Counted from the stretch's first letter, positions 20,796-31,046 are shown. The stretch is 64,000 nucleotides of DNA from Verrucomicrobiota bacterium (GCA_030835305.1 JAURPJ010000072.1:37832-101831), one strand, 5' to 3'. Made by a program: numbers and translations. Notes: generated by a model from the letters alone, not told the origin.

Positions 20796-20989
20796 AGGCT
20801 GTCTCGTTCCTGTCAGTCAGATCACTTGAGGCAGAAGGTTCAGACAGGTTTTTGAGGCTTAACCTTCACGATGTTCCTTCTTTCAGCCCAAGTTTGGAGC
20901 AGCCTGAAACTTCCCTCTTAGATCGCAGTCCGGATAATCGTCCGGGTTGAGATCAGAGCTGTGGCCCGGTGGACAATTTGGCGGGGAGA

Positions 20990-22330
20990 TCAGCAGAGGA
21001 ACTCAACGCCTGCGTAGCCGAAGCCGGGACCATTAAGGGTGCTCAGGTCGAGGATGCCGTTGCGGCGTCGATACAAGCCCGGATGCACCTTAAGGAACTC
21101 GGACGAGGCCTCGGGGTAGAACTGCATGCTGTTACTCTCGACTCCGCAGATGGTGCCAGCATATGCGGCGAGGAGGACGTGGGGCACCTGCGCAAGCCTG
21201 GGGTTAGTGAGGTCCTGAACCATGAGGGTCATGCCATGCTCTTTGGCCCAGCATAAACTGAGGAGGGCTCCGGTGAGCGTTTTACAGGTTTTCAATGCGA
21301 CACTGGTCCAGCCCAGTTCACGGCCCAGCCGAACGAAGCGCCAGTCATGCGCACTCTCATCCATGAATAGTGGCTTTCGCTCACTGACGGAATGAACGTC
21401 GATTTGGTTGGCCTCGAGATCGTATGGGAAAGGCTGCTCGACGTAAACGATGCGGTCAAAAATTTCGCGATAATCGGCGGCGATGCGATCGAGAATTTCA
21501 TTCACGTAGGCGGGATCGGTCACCATGCAATTGAAGTCGGTGGTGAGGTGAGTGACGCCTTCTTCAAGGGCAATTTGACCAATCTCGACGAGACGCTGGA
21601 AATCCCACTCGAGGTCGTTGCCACGGAGTTTGATTTTGAGGCACTGTAAACCATCTCGCCGGATCCAATCGCGGAGGAGAACGGGATAACCATCGTCCGG
21701 TTCGTCGCAGGTGAGTTCGGATTCCTTGATGGGATCGAGCCCGCCGACAAGGTGCCAAACGGGCTGGGTCATGGTAGGTTCGACGAGGTAATCGGCGGGG
21801 TATTTTCCGATAAATTGATCGGCTGGTTCGAGGAAGTGACTCAGTTCGTGGTCGCCGAGCCATTGCTTGTCTAGGCACTCGAAGGCCCCCACGTTGTGAA
21901 GTTTCCCAAAGGCATCATAAAGGGCGAGGTCGAAGGCGGAGAGGCAGACGAGGGCGGCGAGGTGTGGCATTTGAGCGTTCGCTTTGCGGCCGGCGTTTTC
22001 CTCGCGGAGACGGCCATGCAGGCGGTTCTCAATGTAGCGATGGCCAATGACGAAGGGGTGGCCTTCGCCAAGGTGCGACTCGAGATCACCGCGCAGTTTT
22101 TCGCAAAACTCCTGCAAGCGTTCCTCGCGTTCCCGGTAGCCGAGCGAGGAAGGCCAGACCCAAGCGACACTGAGCGGGGTCTCAGCCCAACCGGTTGCGC
22201 TTCGGCCCGAGTCATCGGCTTCGATCGCGACGCGCGCGCAGCGGACTTCGGTCAATGTTTGATCGCCAAACTTGAGGGGAACCCGGGTGACGACGGGGAC
22301 AAAGGAGAGCGAGATACGGGCGACTTTCAT
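20990..22330 (-). CDS. Mandelate racemase/muconate lactonizing enzyme (enolase superfamily)
   Basis: N-terminal MLE cap; LKIKLRGND, YVEQPFPYDLE, LFMDESAHD, VALKTCKTLTGAL. Confidence 0.85.
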   Translation of the reverse strand: MKVARISLSFVPVVTRVPLKFGDQTLTEVRCARVAIEADDSGRSATGWAETPLSVAWVWPSSLGYREREERLQEFCEKLRGDLESHLGEGHPFVIGHRYIENRLHGRLREENAGRKANAQMPHLAALVCLSAFDLALYDAFGKLHNVGAFECLDKQWLGDHELSHFLEPADQFIGKYPADYLVEPTMTQPVWHLVGGLDPIKESELTCDEPDDGYPVLLRDWIRRDGLQCLKIKLRGNDLEWDFQRLVEIGQIALEEGVTHLTTDFNCMVTDPAYVNEILDRIAADYREIFDRIVYVEQPFPYDLEANQIDVHSVSERKPLFMDESAHDWRFVRLGRELGWTSVALKTCKTLTGALLSLCWAKEHGMTLMVQDLTNPRLAQVPHVLLAAYAGTICGVESNSMQFYPEASSEFLKVHPGLYRRRNGILDLSTLNGPGFGYAGVEFLC

Positions 22331-22366
22331 GGTCGGTCAACAGGTTGACCGGCCCAACTGCGAATA

Positions 22367-23290
22367 TCAATCCTTGTTCGGAACTCCGGTGAGGGTTTTG
22401 GCGACATTCCGGCAGATGCGAAGGAAGTCTTCCTCGATCATGTTGAGTTGGCGGCCTTCGTGACAGACGAGACCCCAGGAGCGACGGCGGGTAGCGATTC
22501 CGAGCGGGATCGCGACAAGCTCGCCGTCATCAATTTCATTCTGCGCAACCCAAGGAGCCACAATTCCGACGCCGACGCCGACTTTGGCCATTTCCTTGAT
22601 CGCCCCCATATCGCCGAGGCTGAGGCTGGGGCGGAGGCGAACTCCGGCGTCTTCAAACGAGGACTTGAGGAAGCGATAGGTCTCGCTGGAGCGTGCGTAA
22701 ACGAGGAAGGATTCTTTGCCGACTTCCTCGGCGGCCACGGATCCGGCTTTAGCCCACGGATGATCGGGGGCAACCACAAAGATGAGCTCATCCTCAAAGA
22801 TGGGATCAAAGCGGGCCCAGGTTGGCTCGCGGCCGTTCATGCCAAGGACAAGATCGATCTCACTCCGGTCCAGACTCTCGATCAACTCCGAGGTGTCGCC
22901 GGACTCGATATGGATTTCGGCTCGAGGATAAAGCTCCCGGAATTCTTGCATGACTGCGGGCAGCAGGTAGGTGCAGAGCGTATGGGTGGCTCCAACCCGC
23001 AATCTTCCTTGGCCCCAGCGCTTGAGAAGGCCCAATTCCTCTTGGGCTTTCTCCAGTTCGCTGATCGCAGCCCTGAAGCGGCGTAACAAAATGGTGCCGT
23101 TTTGGGAAAGCGCGACTCTTTTGCCAGCCCGCTCGACCAACTTGGAGTCGAGTTGGGTTTCAAGCGCGCGAATGGAGTGGCTAACTGCTGATTGCGTGAC
23201 TCCCAGCCTTTCGGCGGCCTTGGTAAAACTCTCAGTCTCAGCCACTGCCACCAGCGACCTCACCTGCCTTAAATCTGGAAGCTCCATCAT
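22367..23290 (-). CDS. LysR family transcriptional regulator
   Basis: N-terminal HTH LPDLRQVRSLVAVAETESFTKAAERLGVTQSAVSHSIRALETQLDSKLVER. Confidence 0.95.
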   Translation of the reverse strand: MMELPDLRQVRSLVAVAETESFTKAAERLGVTQSAVSHSIRALETQLDSKLVERAGKRVALSQNGTILLRRFRAAISELEKAQEELGLLKRWGQGRLRVGATHTLCTYLLPAVMQEFRELYPRAEIHIESGDTSELIESLDRSEIDLVLGMNGREPTWARFDPIFEDELIFVVAPDHPWAKAGSVAAEEVGKESFLVYARSSETYRFLKSSFEDAGVRLRPSLSLGDMGAIKEMAKVGVGVGIVAPWVAQNEIDDGELVAIPLGIATRRRSWGLVCHEGRQLNMIEEDFLRICRNVAKTLTGVPNKD

Positions 23291-23332
23291 CTGTGAATAA
23301 GATGAGCAGAGCGCATACCAACTCTGTTTTCT

Positions 23333-23791
23333 TTAGATGATTGGCACCGCCCTTGCGTCCGCAATCACTTCGTCATCGACATAGGTCTCTTCCAAAATTG
23401 CGGAGCACCAATCGTGATTCTTGCTCAGAAAATCCAAGATACGATAGCTCATCACTTGCTGGAGCGGCAGCTCGGACCAAATCAATTCACTCAAACGACG
23501 CCAATCGTCCGCATTGAGGAGCGAAGGCTTTGAAAGAGACGCGATCGTGTCCTCCGACAAGAGAAAACAGCGGTTAAAGTCGGGCGACTTCGGAACCGGT
23601 GGTGGTTCGTAAATTGCGAGTGGGACCCCTTTCACACCGCTGAGCTCACAGGTCGATTTGGCCCACCTTGCAAGGTCCTTGCCAAAGCTCTGCAAAATCC
23701 CAAGACGTACCCGATTCTCTTCGTATCCCCTGCCCATGGTTTCCTGAAAACGGTGTCGCGCTCTTCGCTGAAAACAATCTCTTTTTGTCAT
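23333..23791 (-). CDS. Hypothetical protein
   Basis: 152-aa ORF, no recognised domain. Confidence 0.35.
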   Translation of the reverse strand: MTKRDCFQRRARHRFQETMGRGYEENRVRLGILQSFGKDLARWAKSTCELSGVKGVPLAIYEPPPVPKSPDFNRCFLLSEDTIASLSKPSLLNADDWRRLSELIWSELPLQQVMSYRILDFLSKNHDWCSAILEETYVDDEVIADARAVPII

Positions 23792-23875
23792 CAGCCCAGC
23801 CTATCCAACGGAACAACCCCGCATTAGACGAGTTCTCGTTCAACCTCTATACTGCCCTGCCATCACACGCAATCG

Positions 23876-24611
23876 ATGAGAAAAAGCACTTCAAGACTCC
23901 GACACTTGTATGCGCTGGCGGCGGTCCTTTTTACATGGGCTCCGTCCGCGCATGCGGAGGAAACGATCCTGCAATACTTCGGCACCAGCTGGGAAGGATT
24001 CAAAAAGCGCGTCCCCGAGGTCGTTGAAGCCGAATAATCCTCGCTTTTGCTCCCACCACTATTCAAGTTAGCTTCCGGAATTTTCTCGGTGGGCTTCGAT
24101 ACCCTCGACCGCTTTGACCTCGGCGACATCGATCAATCAGGCCGCCTATCGACAAGCGGTCCCAGACCAAGATCCGCGCGATTTTGCGACGCAATTTGGG
24201 GCCTTCACCCATCCCGAGGATCGCCTCGGCTAGGTCAGCAATGCCAGGCTAGCAAAGGCACACTTTGCCCACTATCCGAAGCAAGTGTTGCGTGAAAAGG
24301 CACAAATCGTGGCAGGGATGCCCATCATTCACCGGGGAAACCTTTCTTATTACCGCTTTGTTGCAAAATTTGAGGACGGGAGTCGGCGACTCCTTTCCAT
24401 TATCAATGGTCTCAAGATCGACCGGGATTGTTTCGCACGCTACACCATTGCCTCTTGGGAGGATCTTTCTGCGGCCAAGGTCCCTCAAACCGAGATCCGG
24501 GTCTTCGCGAAAAAAGGTTCAAACGATCTTGATTACGGGGAGCACGTCAAATGGACCCCCTATGCACTATCCAGCACTTATACCACTGAGATTTTTTTAC
24601 ACCTACCTTAA
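23876..24611 (+). pseudogene. Alpha-amylase-family remnant fused to fragments of another gene
   Basis: Signal peptide MRKSTSRLRHLYALAAVLFTWAPSAHAEETILQYFGTSWEGFKKRVPEVVEAE* then LASGIFSVGFDTLDRFDLGDIDQ in another frame; downstream coding-like KAQIVAGMPIIHRGNLSYYRF... Confidence 0.6.
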
Positions 24612-24765
24612 GAATGGCTCGGAACAGTACTTCAAGGTTCGATCGATTCTGGAATCGACCGACCGAAATCAAAAGTCATCACGCCCGACCGCGCACCTTT
24701 CTCCGCTGCGAAGTAGATTTTTGAATCAGTTTGGAAGTTACACCTTTTCGAAGATCCCGTTGCTT

Positions 24766-25608
24766 TCACGAGAAGCGCTCCTTCAGGAGAAGGGATATCT
24801 TCTGGAGCTTGCTCAAACGATATCGCCGGTCAAAGACGCGGAAGTTGTCGGCGCGCATTTGCTTAAGCAAGGTGTGATAAATGCGGTGCATCACCCGGGG
24901 GGCCAGCAGCGCCTTATAATCCTCGGCGGGAAGAAGCTCCGTGGCCTTGGCGTAAAATTCTTCGCAACGATCCGCCTGGTAATTCATAAACGCGATAAAG
25001 CGGCCATCATACACTCGCCCGATGAGATCACGCTCGGTGTATTGGAAGCGGCCCAAGTCATGAAGCGGCACGTAGATGCGCGCGCCGTTTGAAAGGTCCT
25101 CGCTAATATCGCGGAGGATGTTGGTGAGCTGGAGAGCGTGGCCCAGGGCGACCGCGTATTCGTGGGAGCGTTTGGCGTCCGCTGCGAAGAGCGGGAGGCA
25201 AACCAACCCCACCGAGGAAGCAACGCGAAAGGTGTATTCCTGCAAATCCTCCCAGGTATTGAACCGCTGCGGGTACAGATCCATCTGGCAGCCTTCGATC
25301 ACATTGGTGAAATATTCTGAGGAAATCTTGTAGAGATCTCGTACTTTAAGAATCCCACTTTGGAGGTCGACCAGTCCAAGATCCGGATTGGTGGTATCAT
25401 TGGCGAAGACCTCTTTCCAACCCGCGAGACCTTTCTTCTTTTCTGTGACGGGCAATTCAAGGTCATCGGCAAGATCATCAATGACCCGGCAAAAGGCGTA
25501 AAAGCTTACGAGATGCTGTCTTCGGTCCGCCGGAACACAACGCAACGCAAAAGCAAGATTCGACTTCGCCTTGCGAGTGATCTCGGCAGCAGTGGGATCC
25601 GACGACAT
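24766..25608 (-). CDS. Squalene/phytoene synthase family protein
   Basis: SFYAFCRVIDDLADD (DxxxD), LQLTNILRDISEDLSNGARIYVP. Confidence 0.93.
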   Translation of the reverse strand: MSSDPTAAEITRKAKSNLAFALRCVPADRRQHLVSFYAFCRVIDDLADDLELPVTEKKKGLAGWKEVFANDTTNPDLGLVDLQSGILKVRDLYKISSEYFTNVIEGCQMDLYPQRFNTWEDLQEYTFRVASSVGLVCLPLFAADAKRSHEYAVALGHALQLTNILRDISEDLSNGARIYVPLHDLGRFQYTERDLIGRVYDGRFIAFMNYQADRCEEFYAKATELLPAEDYKALLAPRVMHRIYHTLLKQMRADNFRVFDRRYRLSKLQKISLLLKERFS

Positions 25609-25613
25609 CGACG

Positions 25614-26825
25614 CTACTTAATGAGTCCCCAGTGACCGCTGTTGAAGGGCCAAAGCGAAATGAAAGCAGGACCGACCAGGTTGTACTGTTTCACACTGCC
25701 CCAATACCGGGAATCGAGACTGTCCGTCGAATTGTCACCCAAAGCAAAGAACTCGCGATAGTTATTCCCTTTTTTGGGGTCGTCATCAAGGGTCACGGTG
25801 TAACTTGGGTCTGAAAACCCAGTCTTCTGACCCCGGCCATCTGCGCGCCGCGGCGGGTTGGTGTAACCGGTGTAATCATAGCCTTTGGAATCGGGCTTCT
25901 GACTCATGACCCGCAGCAAGGTCTCCTCGATGGCTTTATCTCCGTTGATGTAGAGATTCGGCTGATCAATTTGGATGGTATCGCCCGGCAGGCCTACAAG
26001 CCGTTTGATATAGTGATCTCCCTTGGATTGACTCGACATATCTTCAGGGCCATTGGTATCGATGTCCCGCGTATCGAAGACAAAAGATTCGCCGCGCTTC
26101 GGTTGGCGGAAATGGTAGGAAACCTTATCCACCAGGACGAGGTCTCCGGAGGTGAGATAACCCTGGAAAATGGGGGCACCCTTCTCAAAGTGCGGTGTGA
26201 TGCCATTCGCCTTGCGACGGAGGGCTTCGGAGATTGTAGGGATCCCTGCGGCTTCATTCAGCGGGCAACCGATTGTTTCGCTGGTGCCATCATCAAAGGT
26301 GATCTTGGTTCTCGAGAAAAGGAAGAAGCTGGAGTCCTTAATCGATATGATGTTCAGGTCTTTTTCGGCCATGACATTTTCATAGGACCGCCCGGACATG
26401 GCAAAATCGAAAACCTGCTTGCCGAACCATGGAGTGTCCCAGCCGTCTTCTTCATGTTTGGCCGTCGCTACAATGCCATTCAGCGAGGGCTGCATCGAGC
26501 CGGTGGGAATACGGAATGGCTGGAGGAAATAAGCGCGGATGCCAAGGGCCACCACAATCGCCACCCAAAAAACCTCGATGTTTTCCTGGATCCAATCCGG
26601 CTGGCGGTAGTGGGCCAGAGATTTCTCACAGGTGTTCCGGAGCTGCTTCGAGGCCTCCTTGACTGCATCGAGATCCTTGGCCTTGACCGCGTCCTTGAGA
26701 TCGACCCTCCGGGATTCTATTTCATCAATGCGGTCCGGAGCGAGGAGATCCCGCTTGTAGTGAAGAAACTTCTTGGCACCCTTCAAGAGAAGGAGCGCTT
26801 CTTTTTTCCAACGTCGCTTAAACAC
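25614..26825 (-). CDS. lepB: Signal peptidase I with extended N-terminus
   Basis: FRIPTGSMQPSL (catalytic Ser), DHYIKRLVGLPGDTIQI, FFALGDNSTDSLDSRYWG. Confidence 0.95.
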   Translation of the reverse strand: MFKRRWKKEALLLLKGAKKFLHYKRDLLAPDRIDEIESRRVDLKDAVKAKDLDAVKEASKQLRNTCEKSLAHYRQPDWIQENIEVFWVAIVVALGIRAYFLQPFRIPTGSMQPSLNGIVATAKHEEDGWDTPWFGKQVFDFAMSGRSYENVMAEKDLNIISIKDSSFFLFSRTKITFDDGTSETIGCPLNEAAGIPTISEALRRKANGITPHFEKGAPIFQGYLTSGDLVLVDKVSYHFRQPKRGESFVFDTRDIDTNGPEDMSSQSKGDHYIKRLVGLPGDTIQIDQPNLYINGDKAIEETLLRVMSQKPDSKGYDYTGYTNPPRRADGRGQKTGFSDPSYTVTLDDDPKKGNNYREFFALGDNSTDSLDSRYWGSVKQYNLVGPAFISLWPFNSGHWGLIK

Positions 26826-26923
26826 GGGTGCAGGGTGGCCACGGGACTTTCATCTTTCAAGCTGGAAAGCGATCAGCAGGATTTGGCCTTTCGCTTTCGG
26901 CCGAAAAACCGTAACTCCCGCGC

Positions 26924-27889
26924 ATGAGAATTTTGACGGGCCTCCAGCCAAGCGGGAAACTTCACGTGGGGAACTACTTCGGCGCCATCAAGCCCGCCAT
27001 CGATGCGCAGGGCGAGGGCGACGGGTATTACTTCATCGCGGATTACCACGCCATGACCACCACCCACGATGCCAGCGAACTCCGGGAGAACGTTCGAAAT
27101 GTAGCAATCGACTTTCTGGCGTGTGGTTTCAACCCGTCCAAAGGGGTCTTTTTTAAGCAGAGCTCCGTTCCCGAAGTCAACGAACTATCCTGGATTCTCT
27201 CCACTGTCTGCCCGATGGGCCTCCTCGAGCGTTGTCATTCTTATAAAGACAAAATCGCGAGAGGGATCTCGGCCAATCACGCTCTTTTCGCCTACCCCGC
27301 CCTTATGGCGGCGGATATTCTTCTTTACGATTCCAATGTGGTGCCGGTCGGCGAAGACCAGAAACAACACCTGGAAGTCACCCGCGATTTAGTAGGAAAA
27401 ATAAATGACCAGTATGGTGAAGGCACTCTCGTGATGCCCAAAGCCCGCATTCGCGATGACGTTGCCAAGGTGCCCGGACTCGACGGCGAGAAAATGAGCA
27501 AGAGCTACAAAAACACCCTGCCAATCTTTGGCGACGAGAAGCCCACCAAAAAACTGATCATGCGAATCAAGACGGATTCCGCAGCGGTGGAGGATTCAAA
27601 GTCGACCGATAACTCGACCATCCTCGCGCTTTATCAACTCTTTGCCAATGAAACTGAATACGGCCGGATGATTTCCGACTATGAGAACGGAGGCTGCGGA
27701 TATGGCGACTTCAAAAAGCGCCTCGCCGAAGCTTACTGGGACTACTTTGCTCCCATGCGGGCACGGCGCGAGGAGTTGGTGGCCAATCCGGATGAAGTGG
27801 ACGCCGTTCTAAAAGCCGGAGCCGAGAAAGCCCGAGAGGAAGCCGCCAAGGTCCTCGATCGAGTACGGAAAGCTGTGGGACTTCTTTAA
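26924..27889 (+). CDS. trpS: Tryptophanyl-tRNA synthetase
   Basis: RILTGLQPSGKLHVGNYFGAI (HIGH-like), GEKMSKSYKN (KMSKS). Confidence 0.97.
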   Translation: MRILTGLQPSGKLHVGNYFGAIKPAIDAQGEGDGYYFIADYHAMTTTHDASELRENVRNVAIDFLACGFNPSKGVFFKQSSVPEVNELSWILSTVCPMGLLERCHSYKDKIARGISANHALFAYPALMAADILLYDSNVVPVGEDQKQHLEVTRDLVGKINDQYGEGTLVMPKARIRDDVAKVPGLDGEKMSKSYKNTLPIFGDEKPTKKLIMRIKTDSAAVEDSKSTDNSTILALYQLFANETEYGRMISDYENGGCGYGDFKKRLAEAYWDYFAPMRARREELVANPDEVDAVLKAGAEKAREEAAKVLDRVRKAVGLL

Positions 27890-27907
27890 AGTCCAGGATC
27901 CACAATA

Positions 27908-28417
27908 TCACTCCCCCTTCTGATAAAGGACGCCATCCTTGGCGGCTTCTTCCTCGAGCGCCTTCTTCGCCTTCTCATAAGTCATGCGATCGCTCTCCAG
28001 GGTGCCGTCGTCAGCAACCCCGGGTGTGACCAAATTCATCTCCGATTGTAATCGGGCCAACTTAAGAGCTGTCGCAACGGCTTCGGCATATCGTGTTGCG
28101 GTATCCTCATCCTGATCCCTTGCAATGACCCGGATCACCTTGAGTTCAGGGTCAAGTTCCAGCCGGGTGGCCTCATCCAGCGTCGCCAGATCGGTTCCCG
28201 CTTCACTCGCAGCGCCCTCCAAAAAAACCTCTTCTGAAACCAATGCCATTTCGCGCTCCCAATCGATCGACTCCTCGAGGCCCAAGAGGGAAATCTCCAC
28301 TTCCCTGCTCACCTCGGCCCAAGTCGCGTGAACACGCTCCTCTTCGCTACAGGAAGCAAGCCACACCGTTGCAGCACAGGTCACCAGCGCCTTTAAGCCT
28401 TTACTCATGTCCGTCAT
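27908..28417 (-). CDS. Putative lipoprotein
   Basis: N-terminal signal with VWLASC lipobox; start overlaps the stop of the upstream dioxygenase gene. Confidence 0.5.
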   Translation of the reverse strand: MTDMSKGLKALVTCAATVWLASCSEEERVHATWAEVSREVEISLLGLEESIDWEREMALVSEEVFLEGAASEAGTDLATLDEATRLELDPELKVIRVIARDQDEDTATRYAEAVATALKLARLQSEMNLVTPGVADDGTLESDRMTYEKAKKALEEEAAKDGVLYQKGE

Positions 28418-29078
28418 CCGGAGTCACGCCGAGCACGATATTGAACTCGGCACTCAACTCGCCCACCTTGGAATTCGGGATAGGTTTGAATTGCACCATC
28501 AAGTGCTTGGCTGGCTCGCCCATGCGTTTCAAAAGTCCATCTTTGGCGTTCCCTTTGTCACCATCGATAAAGCACTGAGTCGTGAGGGCGCGCTTGTTTT
28601 TGCGATAGACGGCAACGTGAATGTGCGGCGTGCGCGGACCATAAGGAACCGGCTTAATCGTGCGAAAATAATACCGGCCGTCCCGCGCAGTCATGAAGCG
28701 GCCAAAGCCCTGGAAATGATCATCCCGCTTCGGCCCGGTGAGACCGCCATCGCGGGAGTGAATGTAGGCTCCCTTGTTATCGACCTGCCAAATTTCGACG
28801 CGCGCATTTGGAATGGGGTTCCCTTTCACATCAGTCACCCTGCCATGGAGGTGGGTAATGGCCCCCACTCCCGGCGTAATCGTGTCATTGATCCGGACGA
28901 GATCATTGTCAGTGTCCAGAGGAAGTTTGTCCGGGTAAAACGGACCCTCGGTCATTGCAGGCGTAATCGTCATAGCGTCGGCAAACGCTCCGGGCACCGT
29001 AAACAAGGCGGCAGAACCAAGAGCGACACGGCGGAGGAAATCGCGGCGATAACAATCGGGACAGGAATGGTTTTTCAT
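28401..29078 (-). CDS. Intradiol ring-cleavage dioxygenase-like protein
   Basis: RRDFLRR Tat-like leader; TEGPFYP, GRVTDVKGNPIPNARVEIWQVDNKGAY, YYFRTIKPVPYGPRTPHIHVAVY. Confidence 0.88.
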   Translation of the reverse strand: MKNHSCPDCYRRDFLRRVALGSAALFTVPGAFADAMTITPAMTEGPFYPDKLPLDTDNDLVRINDTITPGVGAITHLHGRVTDVKGNPIPNARVEIWQVDNKGAYIHSRDGGLTGPKRDDHFQGFGRFMTARDGRYYFRTIKPVPYGPRTPHIHVAVYRKNKRALTTQCFIDGDKGNAKDGLLKRMGEPAKHLMVQFKPIPNSKVGELSAEFNIVLGVTPDDGHE

Positions 29079-29137
29079 AATTTGAGATTGAACGAATGAG
29101 GGCTTTGAGACCAGCAGAATCACGCTAGTCTATCACC

Positions 29138-29794
29138 GTGATCAAGGTCAGCAATCTCGATGTCAATTTTGAGACTCCCGGCGAAATCGTGGAAGTCCTC
29201 AAAGGGCTGGATTTTTCAGTCGAAAAAGGTGCGGCGGCCGCCGTGGTCGGGCCTTCGGGGAGTGGCAAAACCACCCTGCTCAATATTTTGGGGGCCCTTC
29301 TCCCCCCCACCAAGGGCTCGGTCGAGATCGGCGGACAAGACATCGCAAAGTTTAAGGAGAAGGAAGCCGCCCGCTTTCGGAATCAGGAAGTGGGCTTCGT
29401 TTTCCAGCAACACCACCTCCTTCCCCAGCTCACCGTTATGGAAAATGTCCTCACGCCACGGCTCGCCGGCGGATGGAAGGAAAGCGAACAAGAAACTCGC
29501 AAACGAGCGTCCAAACTCCTGGAACGGGTCGGCTTGTGCCACCGTAGGAACCACCGCCCGGGCGAACTCTCCGGCGGCGAAAAACAGCGTACCGCCTTAG
29601 CCAGAGCCTTAATCAACCAACCCCACGTGGTCCTTGCCGACGAACCAACCGGAGCGCTCGACGGAGAAACCGGTAGCAAAGTTGCCGACCTTCTCCTGGA
29701 AATCCAAAAGGAAGACGGCGTCACTTTGGTCGTCGTCACTCACGATCTTGATCTCGCAAAGCGAGTCGGCGGGGTCTTCGATCTTGGGAAGTGA
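29138..29794 (+). CDS. ABC transporter ATP-binding protein (LolD/MacB-type)
   Basis: GPSGSGKTTLLNILGALL Walker A, LSGGEKQRTALARAL signature, VVLADEPTGALD Walker B. Confidence 0.94.
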   Translation: MIKVSNLDVNFETPGEIVEVLKGLDFSVEKGAAAAVVGPSGSGKTTLLNILGALLPPTKGSVEIGGQDIAKFKEKEAARFRNQEVGFVFQQHHLLPQLTVMENVLTPRLAGGWKESEQETRKRASKLLERVGLCHRRNHRPGELSGGEKQRTALARALINQPHVVLADEPTGALDGETGSKVADLLLEIQKEDGVTLVVVTHDLDLAKRVGGVFDLGK

Positions 29795-29839
29795 GTCCCA
29801 TTGTCGCCTTTACGGGCTCAACTTGCCATCGACGGCCTC

Positions 29840-30952
29840 TCAGGCGGGGCCGAAGTGAATGCCGAGGGCTTGGCTGAATTGCATCAGCTTCTTTTTTTCC
29901 CTCGGATCAATGAGAACGAGGGAGATGCCTTTTTTACCGGCGCGGGCGGTGCGTCCGCTGCGGTGGGTGTAGTAGTCGATTTGCTCAGGAAGTTGATGAT
30001 GAACGACGAAGGCCAGGTCTTCGACATCGATTCCGCGGGCCGCGACGTCGGTGGCGACCAGGAACTGGCTGCGCTCTTTTTTGAAGGCGCGCATGACCTT
30101 ATCGCGTTCGAGCTGGGTGAGGTCGCCCTGCAAGACTCCGACAGAGTGGCCGCGGTTGGCGAGTTTTTTACCAAGAATGTCAGCTCCATCGCGGGTGCGG
30201 GTAAAGATGAGGCCGCGCAGAGAACCCTGTCGGTGAAGGAATTCATCGATGAAGTCGGTCTTGTCATCCTTGACGCAGACGGCGAAACGATGGTCGATGT
30301 TGCGGTTGACGACGTTCCGGGTGTCAATCTTGACCGTTTTGGGATCGGGCGACATGCAGAATTTGATGAGTTCATCGAGCGCCCGCGGGAAGGTGGCAGA
30401 GAAAAGCCAGGTGGCTTTGCGATTGACGCTGATTTCTATCGCAGAGCGGATCTGGTCTTTGAAGCCCATGGAGAGCATTTCATCGGCTTCATCAAGAATG
30501 AGATATTGGACATGATCGAGGGAGACTGCCTTGCGTTTGAGAAGGTCGTAAAGTCTTCCGGGTGTTGCGACGAGAATGTGGGTGGGACGCTGGAGGCGGG
30601 AAACCTGAACATCGATCTTATCCCCGCCGGCTGCGACTTCGAGGAAGATCCGCTGGTCGGCATACTTGGTGAACTTGAAGAGGGCTTTATGGATTTGTTT
30701 GGCGAGTTCGCGGGTGGGAGCGAGGATGAGGCCCTGAATCTGCTTCTTTCCGCGATCGATCTTACTTAGCAGGGGGAGGCCAAAAGCGGCGGTTTTCCCG
30801 GTGCCGGTCTGGGCCTGCGCCACGAAGTCATGCCCGCGCTCGAGGAGGTAGGGGATCGATTGGGACTGCACCGGTGTGGGTTTTCGAATGCCGAGTTCTT
30901 CGAGGCCTTTGATGAACTCGGCGGAGATGCCGAGAGATTTGAAATCGCTCAC
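29840..30952 (-). CDS. DEAD-box RNA helicase (GTG start proposed)
   Basis: AQTGTGKTAAFGLP, PTRELA, LILDEADEML, SATFP, HRSGRTARAGKKG; upstream part of supplied ORF overlaps divergent gene. Confidence 0.95.
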   Translation of the reverse strand: MSDFKSLGISAEFIKGLEELGIRKPTPVQSQSIPYLLERGHDFVAQAQTGTGKTAAFGLPLLSKIDRGKKQIQGLILAPTRELAKQIHKALFKFTKYADQRIFLEVAAGGDKIDVQVSRLQRPTHILVATPGRLYDLLKRKAVSLDHVQYLILDEADEMLSMGFKDQIRSAIEISVNRKATWLFSATFPRALDELIKFCMSPDPKTVKIDTRNVVNRNIDHRFAVCVKDDKTDFIDEFLHRQGSLRGLIFTRTRDGADILGKKLANRGHSVGVLQGDLTQLERDKVMRAFKKERSQFLVATDVAARGIDVEDLAFVVHHQLPEQIDYYTHRSGRTARAGKKGISLVLIDPREKKKLMQFSQALGIHFGPA

Positions 30953-31046
30953 GAAACGAGGGTGTAGCCGTTGGAAGGGGGAAAGCCAAGCATGAGAGCG
31001 GGAAGATCTTGAAAAAGGTGCGGGGGAGTGGGCGTAGGGTTGCGCC

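Noticed and set aside
26895-26906. TTTCGGCCGAAA palindrome between lepB and trpS
   Set aside because: Short, GC-rich palindrome expected by chance; no second copy found
28407-29099. 230-aa plus-strand ORF
   Set aside because: Antisense to the intradiol dioxygenase-like gene
29801-30769. 322-aa plus-strand ORF
   Set aside because: Antisense to the DEAD-box helicase; a shadow ORF
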